Source of the DNA: Nonlabens dokdonensis DSW-6
Lineage (GTDB): Bacteria; Bacteroidota; Bacteroidia; Flavobacteriales; Flavobacteriaceae
Length of the DNA: 64,000 nt
NCBI RefSeq assembly: GCF_000332115.1
Contig: NC_020156.1
Coordinates: 62,001 to 126,000, forward strand
Direction: 5' to 3'
The translations under genes were made by a program, and so were the position numbers. Shown piece after piece: positions 36,732 to 45,800 of this stretch; within the stretch, counting starts at the first letter, position 1; every line of letters begins with the position of its first letter. The notes below the pieces were generated by a model. The model had not been told where the DNA came from. It did not search any database and saw only the letters and a program-made list of their open reading frames with translations.

Positions 36732-36765
36732 AAAACCCTTTTCTAAATTAATAAAAAAGGATTTT
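36732..36765. terminator. Bidirectional terminator between convergent genes
   Basis: AAAACCCTTTT and AAAAGGATTTT form an 11-bp stem with one mismatch around a 12-base loop; A/T-rich flanks suit termination in both directions. Confidence 0.6.
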
Positions 36766-36784
36766 ATCCAAATAAACTAAACCA

Positions 36785-37255
36785 TTATTTTCTACGCTTG
36801 CGATCTCTATATTCCTTCATCATTTTACGCCTGAAGTCTACTTCGGCCTTTTTTAATTTAAGAAATCGCTTTGCGCCTATCACAGCGATAATTTCGTCGT
36901 GTTTGTAATCAATGTTAGTAGCACTTATTTTTTGATCCAAAGCTACCATTTGGTCTACATAGACTAGAGCTTCTTTTTCGGTCATCGTGTCAAAAGACTT
37001 TTCCATTTTTTTAACTAGCATCTTTTTTTCTCTCTCTAGTTTATTACGCTCCTCTTTGATAGAGTTGTAAAGTGGCCAAAACTTTTGCGCTTCTTCAGTT
37101 GAGAGGTCTAATTCTTTAGTGAGATGGGCAATTAAAAGAGATTTTATTTGACTTCTCATCTCTTCTTTACGGCTCTCTCTATCACTTTGATCTGGCGGCT
37201 GCGCTGTCATGTTTAATGAAAGTAAAGCACAAATAATTATAAATATATATTTCAT
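36785..37255 (-). CDS. Spy/CpxP-like periplasmic sensor of the ECF sigma operon
   Basis: 156 aa with a signal peptide (ends NMTAQ) and a highly charged helical body including LTKELDLSTEEAQKFWPLYN, the motif of Spy-like proteins annotated in flavobacteria as sensors of ECF sigma factors. Its ATG overlaps the preceding stop by four bases (37252-37255). It probably monitors the envelope for the sigma/anti-sigma pair. Confidence 0.8.
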   Translation of the reverse strand: MKYIFIIICALLSLNMTAQPPDQSDRESRKEEMRSQIKSLLIAHLTKELDLSTEEAQKFWPLYNSIKEERNKLEREKKMLVKKMEKSFDTMTEKEALVYVDQMVALDQKISATNIDYKHDEIIAVIGAKRFLKLKKAEVDFRRKMMKEYRDRKRRK

Positions 37256-37776
37256 TCTGTTAGTATTTGATCTAATGAACCATCTTCCATAAGATAGTCT
37301 AACAGTTCATTATCTGTTATTTCTTGTTCTATTTTTATATCGCTTAAAACACTATTGTCAGCAAATAGTATTTCAATAGATTCTTCATCTTGTAAAAAGT
37401 TAGACTGAGCTAGATACTCTATAATTTCTTGATCTTCAACATCAGCAAATGTTACCATATTACTTTGACTAGACGTGAACATCCCATTTAAAGCTATTAC
37501 TCCTATAAATACAGCAGCAACAGCTAGTAAAGGATATGACCATTTCTTTGAACTACTTAAATCAGTTTGATTTAAAGGAATAACTTTAGGTTCTTCCTCT
37601 AGATGACTCATTAATTTATCTTCTAGTTTCTCAAAATAGTCTTCTGGAACTTTGAAACCAGCATGATTGTTTGACTCTTTTACTTCAACATTTTCTAATA
37701 CACGATCAGTAAGTTGCTCCAAATAACCATCTGGTATTTGAAAACCTGCCTTATTATGTATATCATTCTTTCTCAT
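37252..37776 (-). CDS. Membrane anti-sigma factor candidate
   Basis: 174 aa. Two copies of a short motif at the N-terminus (AGFQIPDGYLEQLTDRVL and AGFKVPEDYFEKLEDKLM), a single TM helix (~97-113), and an acidic extracytoplasmic tail. Located between an ECF sigma gene and a Spy-like sensor, which strongly suggests an anti-sigma role. It lacks a recognisable zinc-finger ASD. Confidence 0.72.
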   Translation of the reverse strand: MRKNDIHNKAGFQIPDGYLEQLTDRVLENVEVKESNNHAGFKVPEDYFEKLEDKLMSHLEEEPKVIPLNQTDLSSSKKWSYPLLAVAAVFIGVIALNGMFTSSQSNMVTFADVEDQEIIEYLAQSNFLQDEESIEILFADNSVLSDIKIEQEITDNELLDYLMEDGSLDQILTE

Positions 37777-37806
37777 ATTCTTATGACTCTTAAAAAGCCA
37801 TTTAGT

Positions 37807-38355
37807 TTAATGTTCTTTAATATAATTTTCAACTTTCTTAGCTGCGATATGATAGGTACTTTTAACTGCTCCTTCCGTAAGATCTAATATTTCTGCGATC
37901 TCTTTAAACTTCAAATCGTCATAATATCTTAAGTTGAATACTTCTCTTTGTCTATCCGGTAATTGGATTAAAGCCTTTTGTAAAGCCAGCTCTATTTCAT
38001 CTCCAGTATAATAAACATCAGCTTCAAGTTTTTCTGTCAGGTGATCTTGTAATTCTTGAGATGACAACTGCAAATTCCGCGCCTTTCTATTTAAAAACGT
38101 CATACTTTCATTATAGGCGATTCTAAACATCCAAGTAGACAGTTTACTGTTGCCATTAAAGTTTTTAATACCCTTAAAAATCTTTATAAAAACGTTTTGT
38201 AGCACATCATCGGTATCGTCATGAACAAGCACTATTTTTCTTATTTGCCAGTAGAGTTGTTCCTTATTTTGAGATACTAAAATACGAAACCCTTGATTTG
38301 CTGTCGCATCATCAAGAATCAAAGATAGTATCTCATCATCAGGCGTGTTATTCAT
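37807..38355 (-). CDS. ECF-type RNA polymerase sigma factor
   Basis: 182 aa. Region 2 (LVHDDTDDVLQNVFIKIF...LSTWMFRIAYNESMTFLNRK) and region 4 (LPDRQREVFNLRYYDDLKFKEIAEIL, LTEGAVKSTYHIAAKKVENY) are complete. First gene of a three-gene operon with anti-sigma and Spy-like sensor, the usual envelope-stress layout in Bacteroidota. Confidence 0.92.
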   Translation of the reverse strand: MNNTPDDEILSLILDDATANQGFRILVSQNKEQLYWQIRKIVLVHDDTDDVLQNVFIKIFKGIKNFNGNSKLSTWMFRIAYNESMTFLNRKARNLQLSSQELQDHLTEKLEADVYYTGDEIELALQKALIQLPDRQREVFNLRYYDDLKFKEIAEILDLTEGAVKSTYHIAAKKVENYIKEH

Positions 38356-38470
38356 ACAATTCTATGACAACTAATTTGTCAAAAAGTTTAATTGATTATA
38401 AAAATAATTTAAATGAATCGTTAACGTTAAACAAGTACATAATAATTATCTTTACTTTTTATTTAAAATT

Positions 38471-39205
38471 ATGAATCAAGACAATTTTCCTCAATACGAT
38501 CAACCGTTTGAAGCATTATCTACTGTTACAGATGATGTAAGGGCAGCTTTTTATAAAAAGACCTATGCTCATGTTGCAATAGCTGTTCTCTTATTTGTTG
38601 TAGTAGAAGGCCTGCTTTTACAAATAGAGCCTTTAGTAAATTTCATGTTTAGCCTTACGCAAGGTTGGACGTGGTTAATTGTACTTGGAATTTTCATGTG
38701 GGCCACAAGCTATGCCGAAAAAATGGCTCATAAATCACATGATCGTAACAAACAATACTTAGGCTTATTCCTTTGCGTAGTATCCTATGCAATAATTTTT
38801 ATTCCATTAATCTCAATTGCGCTTCAATATCAAGAAGTATATGCAGGACAAGAGGACAGCAATTTATTAAGTCAGGCTGGTATTGTAACGATATCCCTTT
38901 TTGCAGCACTAAGCGCTGTTGTAATAGTGACTAAAAAAGATTTCTCTTTCTTAAGAAGCATCCTTGCTGTAGGTTTCATAATAGCTTTGGGTTTAATTAT
39001 CGCAGGAATGATCTTTGGTTTTGATCTAGGCCTTTTCTTTAGTGGCGCTATGGTTGTCCTAGCTGCTGGATCTATTTTATATCAAACATCAAATCTTGTA
39101 CATGAATACCATACAGATCAATATGTAGGAGCTGCAGTCGGTTTGTTCTCTTCATTGATGCTACTGTTCTGGTATATTTTACAAATATTCATGTCTCGCG
39201 ATTAA
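38471..39205 (+). CDS. Bax inhibitor-1 / YccA-family membrane protein
   Basis: 244 aa with seven hydrophobic segments and the family N-terminus (DDVRAAFYKKTYAHVAIAVLLF). BI-1 proteins are pH-sensitive calcium-leak channels; YccA modulates FtsH. A TATCTTTA box at 38447-38454 may be its promoter. Divergent from the ECF operon. Confidence 0.88.
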   Translation: MNQDNFPQYDQPFEALSTVTDDVRAAFYKKTYAHVAIAVLLFVVVEGLLLQIEPLVNFMFSLTQGWTWLIVLGIFMWATSYAEKMAHKSHDRNKQYLGLFLCVVSYAIIFIPLISIALQYQEVYAGQEDSNLLSQAGIVTISLFAALSAVVIVTKKDFSFLRSILAVGFIIALGLIIAGMIFGFDLGLFFSGAMVVLAAGSILYQTSNLVHEYHTDQYVGAAVGLFSSLMLLFWYILQIFMSRD

Positions 39206-39209
39206 TTTA

Positions 39210-40055
39210 TTGATTCACATATTAGTAGTTCAACCTAATTCTGAAACTTTTTGGGTGGCGCCCTATGTCATTGGTGCATTTCTTTTTGGGTTAATCATGG
39301 TTATCATCCACTTTATCTTGCGCAGCCTGCAGATAAGTCGTGATTTTCTATGGTATAGACAACTGTTGTCGCATCGCAAGTTACCGCTTTCGCGAAAGCG
39401 GATTCTAGAAAATTATCCTTTCTATAAACATCTAAATTCAAAATTTAAAAAAGAATTTGAGCATAGAGTGGCTACTTTTATTGATGCCAAACAATTCAAA
39501 CATCGCTATGATGATCAAGTCACTGACGAACAAATTGTGCTCGTTTCTTGTGTGGCGTGTCGATTGACCTTCGGGAGACGCAATTATGCTTATCCACTGC
39601 TTAATGCTGTATTGTTTTTTCCTGAACCTTTTATGAGCCCTACTAATGAGGCGTTGCACAAAGGAGAATTTAATCCTACGGCAAAAGTTCTTGCGATTTC
39701 ATGGCCGGACTTTAAAGAAGGTATGGATGTTACCACCGATAATTTACATCTAGGTTTACATGAATTTACCCACGTGATACATTTTGAAAGTAAACATAGT
39801 AGTAATGTAGATGCAACACGTTTCAAAAAATTTACTCAAGAAATACTGAGAGAACTCATGAAGCCAGAAGTAAGAGCAAAAGTAGATGCCACAAGATTTT
39901 TTAGAGACTACGCTTTTACTAATCAATATGAGTTTATGGCAGTACTTTCAGAGTACTACTTTGAATCTAACGAATTGTTTAAAAAAGAGTTTCCGGCTAT
40001 TTATAAGCACCTGACTAAGGCGTTGCTTTATAAAAAAGAGTGGATCTTGAATTAA
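39210..40055 (+). CDS. M90/MtfA-like zinc peptidase
   Basis: 281 aa. N-terminal helix at ~18-38, then an MtfA-type domain with the zinc motif HEFTH at 184-188 and a downstream ALLSEYYFES-like helix (AVLSEYYFES). In E. coli MtfA binds Mlc and acts as an aminopeptidase; here it is membrane-tethered. TTG start at 39210, four bases after the BI-1 gene's stop. Residues 60-64 (LSRKR) are palindrome-encoded. Confidence 0.82.
   Translation: MIHILVVQPNSETFWVAPYVIGAFLFGLIMVIIHFILRSLQISRDFLWYRQLLSHRKLPLSRKRILENYPFYKHLNSKFKKEFEHRVATFIDAKQFKHRYDDQVTDEQIVLVSCVACRLTFGRRNYAYPLLNAVLFFPEPFMSPTNEALHKGEFNPTAKVLAISWPDFKEGMDVTTDNLHLGLHEFTHVIHFESKHSSNVDATRFKKFTQEILRELMKPEVRAKVDATRFFRDYAFTNQYEFMAVLSEYYFESNELFKKEFPAIYKHLTKALLYKKEWILN
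39386..39399. repeat. Palindrome GCTTTCGCGAAAGC, copy 8 (in MtfA-like gene)
   Basis: Perfect copy, extended to CCGCTTTCGCGAAAGCGG; read in the LSRKR frame. Confidence 0.95.
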
Positions 40056-40089
40056 TTCTTAAAAAATATCTGGGAATATGACTCGCCGA

Positions 40090-40125
40090 TCCATGATAAT
40101 TTGCTAATTCAAATTTCTGGTATGA
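40090..40125. repeat. Stand-alone copy of the hairpin inserted in repeat R3
   Basis: TCCATGATAATTTGCTAA then TTCAAATTTCTGGTATGA: about 31 of 36 positions match 9640-9675, with arms AATTTG / CAAATT conserved. It lies in the 210-base gap between the MtfA-like and ettA genes. Confidence 0.8.
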
Positions 40126-40209
40126 TGCTATAAAACTTCATAGCTTTAAGATGAAATAACCTCAGAGATTTTCCTAAGCCTAGAATTAATTCCACCCTTA
40201 AAAACAAAA

Positions 40210-40236
40210 CCCCAAAGATTTTGAAAATCCTTGGGG
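40210..40236. terminator. Rho-independent bidirectional terminator
   Basis: CCCCAAAGATTTT / AAAATCCTTGGGG form a strong GC-tipped stem with a GA loop, flanked by A- and T-rich sequence, between convergent genes (MtfA-like and ettA). Confidence 0.82.
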
Positions 40237-40265
40237 CTTAAAATTAAAAATACCTAGAAAGACAA

Positions 40266-41957
40266 CTAGTCTCTAGTCAGTTTTTTATAACGTATTCTTT
40301 TAGGAGCGTGATCACCTAAACGTTTCTTCTTATTTTCTTCATACTCGGTAAAACTACCTTCAAAAGAATAAATTTGAGAATCTCCTTCAAATGCAATAAT
40401 ATGTGTACAAACTCTATCTAAGAACCATCTATCGTGCGAAATAATCACCGCACAACCAGCAAAGTTATCAAGTCCTTCTTCTAGCGCTCTTAATGTATTA
40501 ACATCAAGATCATTTGTAGGTTCATCCAGTAGTAATACGTTACCTTCTTCCTTAAGCGTCATCGCCAGGTGTAAACGGTTGCGTTCTCCACCAGATAAGG
40601 TAGAAACCTTTTTATTTTGCTCACTTCCTGAGAAATTAAAACGACTCAAATAGGCTCTGGAATTCACCATTTTTCCTCCCATCATGATCAAATCTTGACC
40701 ATCAGAAAAGTTTTCCCATATCGATTTATCAGAATCAATATTAGAGTGAGACTGATCTACGTAGGCTAGCTGTACTGTTTCTCCTACCGTAAATGATCCT
40801 TTGTCTGGTTGTTCTTGACCCATGATCATTTTAAAAATTGTTGTTTTACCAGCACCATTAGGTCCTATAATTCCCACGATTCCGTTTTGTGGTAAGACAA
40901 AGTTTAAATCTTCATAAAGTAACTTATCGCCAAAAGCTTTGCTTACTCCATTTGCCTCGATCACATTTGTTCCTAGACGTGGTCCATTAGGGATGTAGAT
41001 CTCGAGCTTTTCTTCTTTAGCTTTTTGATCTTCGTTTAAAAGCTTGTCGTAATTATTAAGACGTGCTTTTTGTTTGGTCTGGCGACCTTTTGCTCCTTGA
41101 CGTACCCAATCTAGCTCTCGTTTAAGCGTTTTTTGCCTTTTAGAAGCTGTTTTTTCTTCTTTGGCAAGTCGCTCTCCTTTTTGCTCTAACCAGCTGGAAT
41201 AGTTTCCTTTCCATGGAATTCCTTCACCACGATCTAATTCAAGAATCCATCCTGCTACGTTGTCAAGGAAATATCTGTCGTGAGTTACAGCGATTACAGT
41301 TCCTTTATATTGAGCAAGGTGTTGTTCTAACCATAGAACAGATTCTGCGTCAAGGTGGTTTGTAGGCTCATCCAGCAATAAAATTTCTGGCTGCTGTAAT
41401 AATAATCTACATAAAGCTACACGACGTCGCTCTCCACCAGAGAGGTTTTTAATCTCAGCATCTCCAGGAGGCGTTCTTAAAGCGTCCATCGCGATTTCTA
41501 ACTTTGTATCTAATTCCCAAGCGTTTAATGCATCGATCTTATCTTGAAGCTCTGCCTGACGGTTCATAAGCTTCTCCATCTTATCTGCATCTTCATAAAC
41601 CTCTGGCAATCCAAAATCGTCATTGATTTTATTGTACTCGTCAAGAACAGCAACAGTGTCTGCAACTCCTTCTCTCACGATTTCCATAACCGTTTTACTC
41701 TCGTCTAACTGCGGTTCTTGCTCTAGATAACCTACATTATAGCCAGGTAAGAAATTGATTTCTCCTTGGTAATTCTTTTCAATTCCAGCAATAATCTTCA
41801 TCAAAGTAGATTTACCAGAACCGTTAAGACCTAGAATACCGATTTTTGCACCGTAGAAAAAGCTCAGGTGAATATTCTTTAGAACTTGCTTTCCTGTACT
41901 TTGATACGTCTTTGAAAGACCTGACATGGAAAAAATTACTTGTTTATCGTCGCTCAT
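40266..41957 (-). CDS. ettA: ABC-F translational throttle EttA
   Basis: 563 aa with two ABC cassettes (GLNGSGKST with [24 protein letters not shown] with LSGGERNRLHLAM) joined by the arginine/lysine-rich linker containing LDWVRQGAKGRQTKQKARLNNY, characteristic of EttA. Binds the ribosomal E site and gates elongation according to ATP/ADP. No transmembrane domain. The start overlaps the upstream gene's 3' end by 14 bases. Confidence 0.93.
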   Translation of the reverse strand: MSDDKQVIFSMSGLSKTYQSTGKQVLKNIHLSFFYGAKIGILGLNGSGKSTLMKIIAGIEKNYQGEINFLPGYNVGYLEQEPQLDESKTVMEIVREGVADTVAVLDEYNKINDDFGLPEVYEDADKMEKLMNRQAELQDKIDALNAWELDTKLEIAMDALRTPPGDAEIKNLSGGERRRVALCRLLLQQPEILLLDEPTNHLDAESVLWLEQHLAQYKGTVIAVTHDRYFLDNVAGWILELDRGEGIPWKGNYSSWLEQKGERLAKEEKTASKRQKTLKRELDWVRQGAKGRQTKQKARLNNYDKLLNEDQKAKEEKLEIYIPNGPRLGTNVIEANGVSKAFGDKLLYEDLNFVLPQNGIVGIIGPNGAGKTTIFKMIMGQEQPDKGSFTVGETVQLAYVDQSHSNIDSDKSIWENFSDGQDLIMMGGKMVNSRAYLSRFNFSGSEQNKKVSTLSGGERNRLHLAMTLKEEGNVLLLDEPTNDLDVNTLRALEEGLDNFAGCAVIISHDRWFLDRVCTHIIAFEGDSQIYSFEGSFTEYEENKKKRLGDHAPKRIRYKKLTRD

Positions 41958-42363
41958 TTGATGTCGTTTTTTCTTTTAAAATTGTGTGTAATTGTGTTAG
42001 AGAATCGTCTTGATATCGCTTTCGCGAAAGCGTAACAGCATCCATCCCTTTTGATTTTATATAAAGACCTTTTTCTGAAAGATCCAGTACTTCTAATTCC
42101 TTAAAGGTAAACCCAAATGTTTTTCTACCTACTAATTTTATTGTGATAGATTTTAAACTGTAGGAAACCGAGTTGCGTGTTGAAAAGCCCTCAAAACTAT
42201 TTATGTAAAATAATGTAATAGCTATTAATGCACAAATGGAACTATACAATATCGCATTTAAGAAAAATAAAATAGCCGCTAGAGCTAATCCTAGCAAGGC
42301 AAGACCCATGATAATTTTATACTTGGACGTGTTCACATCCTTGAAATGAATCTCTTCTTTCAC
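41944..42363 (-). CDS. Two-helix membrane protein of unknown function
   Basis: 139 aa; GTG start at 42363 directly after the preceding stop. Two adjacent helices (~18-55) followed by a C-terminal beta-rich domain (ITIKLVGRKTFGFTFKEL, LYIKSKGMDAVTL) resembling a PH-like YdbT/YcxB layout. Residues 112-116 (LSRKR) are palindrome-encoded. Same operon as ettA. Confidence 0.65.
   Translation of the reverse strand: MKEEIHFKDVNTSKYKIIMGLALLGLALAAILFFLNAILYSSICALIAITLFYINSFEGFSTRNSVSYSLKSITIKLVGRKTFGFTFKELEVLDLSEKGLYIKSKGMDAVTLSRKRYQDDSLTQLHTILKEKTTSNERR
42018..42031. repeat. Palindrome GCTTTCGCGAAAGC, copy 9
   Basis: Perfect copy inside the gene upstream of ettA, read LSRKR on the minus strand. Confidence 0.95.
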
Positions 42364-42543
42364 CTATACTCTACCTTTAAGAGCATTAAAAACCCATGCA
42401 ATAGCAAAAAAGCCTACTCCTATAGCAGCAAAACCAAATCCTACATCAGTGTAACGGTATGCTCCTAAAGCGATCAAACCTATACCGATGATGATCATTA
42501 TTAAAGTAGCCCAGCCTAATACTCCATTCTTATTCAACGCCAT
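42364..42543 (-). CDS. CAL67264-family mini membrane protein
   Basis: 59-residue protein starting MALNKNGVLGWATLIMIIIG, with two hydrophobic helices separated by AYRYTDVGFG and ending ...VFNALKGRV. Matches the conserved flavobacterial CAL67264 family of unknown function. The stop is immediately followed by the GTG of the next gene. A minus-strand TATATTTG box lies at 42564-42571, 21 bases upstream of the ATG. Confidence 0.85.
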   Translation of the reverse strand: MALNKNGVLGWATLIMIIIGIGLIALGAYRYTDVGFGFAAIGVGFFAIAWVFNALKGRV

Positions 42544-42563
42544 GATTTATTCAAATTAGTTTG

Positions 42564-42571
42564 CAAATATA
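42564..42571 (-). promoter_or_regulatory. Candidate -7 element of the mini-membrane-protein/ettA operon
   Basis: Minus-strand TATATTTG fits TANNTTTG. I see no good -33 match at the expected distance. The rest of the 274-base gap to 42818 holds nothing else recognisable. Confidence 0.4.
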
Positions 42572-42817
42572 CATAGTAAAAACGTGCTGGTAACTTAAAT
42601 ATACTCGATGAAAAGCGAGTTAATAGGTTGAATTATGTTAAATAATAACAGTTGGTGATAATGAAGCTTTTAATTCTTCGTTCTCTTTTCAAAATGTCGT
42701 TTATTTGTCCATCCCTCATTATAATATTTGACTTCTCAATTGGTTTCAATCATGATGTTCTCATCGTTGAAAATCAATTGATTGTATGATATTTAAAAAT
42801 TAATAAAGAACTTTATT

Positions 42818-45800
42818 TTGAATAGTAAGATCTACTGTCGCCCGTTATTATACGCTGCATTTTTATTGTTGAGTTTTCAAGGTTTCTCACAGCTCATAAA
42901 CACATCCACATCCTTACCAGTGGATCAACTAGTGCAGCAAGCATTAGGAAACGACTGTGTTGAGATAACTAATATTACTTCTAATATCAATGGTAGTGTA
43001 GATGGATTAAATAGTTTTGGTAGTTTTTCACAAGGCGCTTCTGCTTTTCCATTTACAGATGGTTTCTTTTTGAGCACTGGAGATGGAAACCGAATAGGAA
43101 ACAATATTGTAAGTACCGATTTGAGCGATGGAACAACTGCATGGACGGGAGATAGCGACCTGGAAAGCCTTACCGGCATTTCAAATACGGTAAACGCAAC
43201 AGTTATTGAGTTTGATTTAATAAGTACTTCTAACAGAATAAGTTTTAATTATTTACTCGCTTCAGAGGAGTACCAGCAAAACTTCCCTTGTAACGTAGGT
43301 GATCGATTTGCCTTGTTACTTAGGCCTTTAGGCGGCACTTATCAGAACATAGCTGTTTTACCAGGAACCTCTACTCCAGTAGGAATAGATACGGTCCATC
43401 CCGTAGTCGTAGGACAGTGTCCCGCAACAAATCCTAATTTCTTTGCAGGACAATCTTTAGGAGATACTAATTTTGAAGGTCGCACGGTCACTTTGACTGC
43501 TGCTGCAAATGTTGTTCCTAACACCACTTATCATCTCAAAATGGTAATTGCAGATCAGTCTAGCTTTGACCCTACAGCATATGATAGTGCTATTTTTATA
43601 GAGGCTGGAAGTTTACAAGCCGATGTTGATCTAGGTCCTGATTTATTTCCATGCGCTGATGCTACTCTAGATGCTAGTATTGCAAACACTCAAGCGACTT
43701 TTAGGTGGTTTAGAGACAATATTGAAATTATCGGGCAAACTAATAGCACTTTATTAGCTGACACAACTGGTACTTACCGAGTTGAAATAAGTGTAGCTTT
43801 ACCTGGCTCCAACTGTATTATTACAGATGATGTCGTGGTAACTATTGATCCTAATCAATTGAATATAAACATTGCAGATCAAGAAAGATGTGATGACGCT
43901 AGCGCAGATGGCTTTGAATCATTTGATCTCATTACTTTGGGTACGAGTGCGCTCACGCAACTGCCTACAGGTAATTATACTGCTCAGTTCTATGGCAATC
44001 AAACTGATGCGCAAAATGAAGTTAATGAGTTAGCAGATAATTATACTAATACTTCAAATCCTCAGACCATTTTTATACGCATTAATGATCTAAACACAGG
44101 ATGTCAAAGTATACGACCTGTAAATCTAATAGTAAGTGATGTGCTAGTCGCAAATGATGTTTCTTATACAACTTGTGATAATGATCAAGATGGAATAGTA
44201 GCAACAGATTTATCTCAATTTGACTCTCAAGTAACTACTTCCACATCAAATGTCAGTATTTCTTATCATTTAACTCAAAATGATGCGATTAATAATTCAG
44301 GAAGTTTATTTAATCCATATACTAACTTTGGAAATCCTGATACGATTTTTGCTCGTATTTCAAGCAACTTAAGTGGATGTTTTGCCACAAGTGAAATAAC
44401 TATAAACGTCGAGTTGCCTCCTGTGTTAGATTCTGACTTTGAGTTTATTGATGCTTGTGATACCGATAATGATGGTTTTGCTACGTTTAATTTGACCGGT
44501 ATTATTCCAGAATTTACCACTTCAACTTCTAACTCAACAATTTCTTATCATTTGTCCCAGCAAGATGCAGAAAATGATGTCAATCCAATAACCAATCCGA
44601 GTGCATTTAATAATACTAACGCACGCATCCAGACTATTTTCATAAGGTTTGAGTCTAATACTAATGGTTGTGCTACAGTGGTTCCTGTACAATTGTTTAC
44701 TAATTTATTATTGGATAGAACTAATATCAGAGATTTTATTGCTTGTGATGACATAAGTAATGATGGTATTGAAGAATTTGGAATGGATATTATTGCTACT
44801 ACCATTATAAATGGTTTAGATGACGTTACTATTGAGTTCTTCGAGACTCAAATGGATCAAATGGCCGATGTCAATCAAATTGATCCTACTATGGGTTATT
44901 TTAATACGTCAAATCCACAAACGATTTACATCAGGATAAACAGTCCTACTTGTACAGAGTTTGCCGAGTTTCTTTTAATTGTTGAGCCTTATTTTGAATC
45001 TGCTCCTATTCCTGATCAAACATATTGTGATGAAGATCAAGATTTATTTACTTTTATACCACTCAATGAATTTGATGATGCGGTAAGAGGAACTTTTGGT
45101 CAAGATCATAATGTTTTATATTATCTATCTCAAGCAGATGCAGATAATAGATTCAATCCTATAACCTCTATTTTTAATAATACTAATCCAGTGACTGTTT
45201 ACGCAGAGTTGATTGCTCCTACTGGCTGTAGCGATGTGCAATCTCTCGATATCACAGTTCTACCAGCACCAGTGGCTGGCACTCCTAATGGCTTCATCAT
45301 TTGTGATACCGATCAGGATGGTTTTTTTATAGTTGACTTGACTTCTCAGGAAGCACAAATAACTACTGATGCTAATAGGTCGATAAGCTATCACAATGAT
45401 TTTTTTGATGCAGAATTAGGACTTAATCCCATCACAAATCCCTCAAATTACAACGCCCAAACTGAAACTGTGTTCATAAGAGTAGAAAATACCATTACAG
45501 GCTGTGAAACGATAGTTAGTCAACCTATCATTGTAAACACCTTACCTATTTTTCCGGCAATTAGTGTTTACCAATTATGTGAAACTGATGGTAACAATGT
45601 AGAAGATTTTTTCTTTTTTACCAGAGATACAGAGATATTAAACGGTCAAGCAGGAAAAGTCACAAGATATTTTACTGATCTTGTTGATGCTGATTCCGGC
45701 AATAATGAGATAGACAAGTTCACCGCTTATCAAAATATTAGTGATCCTCAAACAATTTGGGTAAGAGTAGAAAACATTAGCGATCCATCTTGTTTTGGCG

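Noticed and set aside
9641..40120. Compensatory base changes (CCC/GGG versus CCA/TGG) between the two small hairpin copies
   Set aside because: When aligned position by position the pairs are offset by one base, so covariation is not established.
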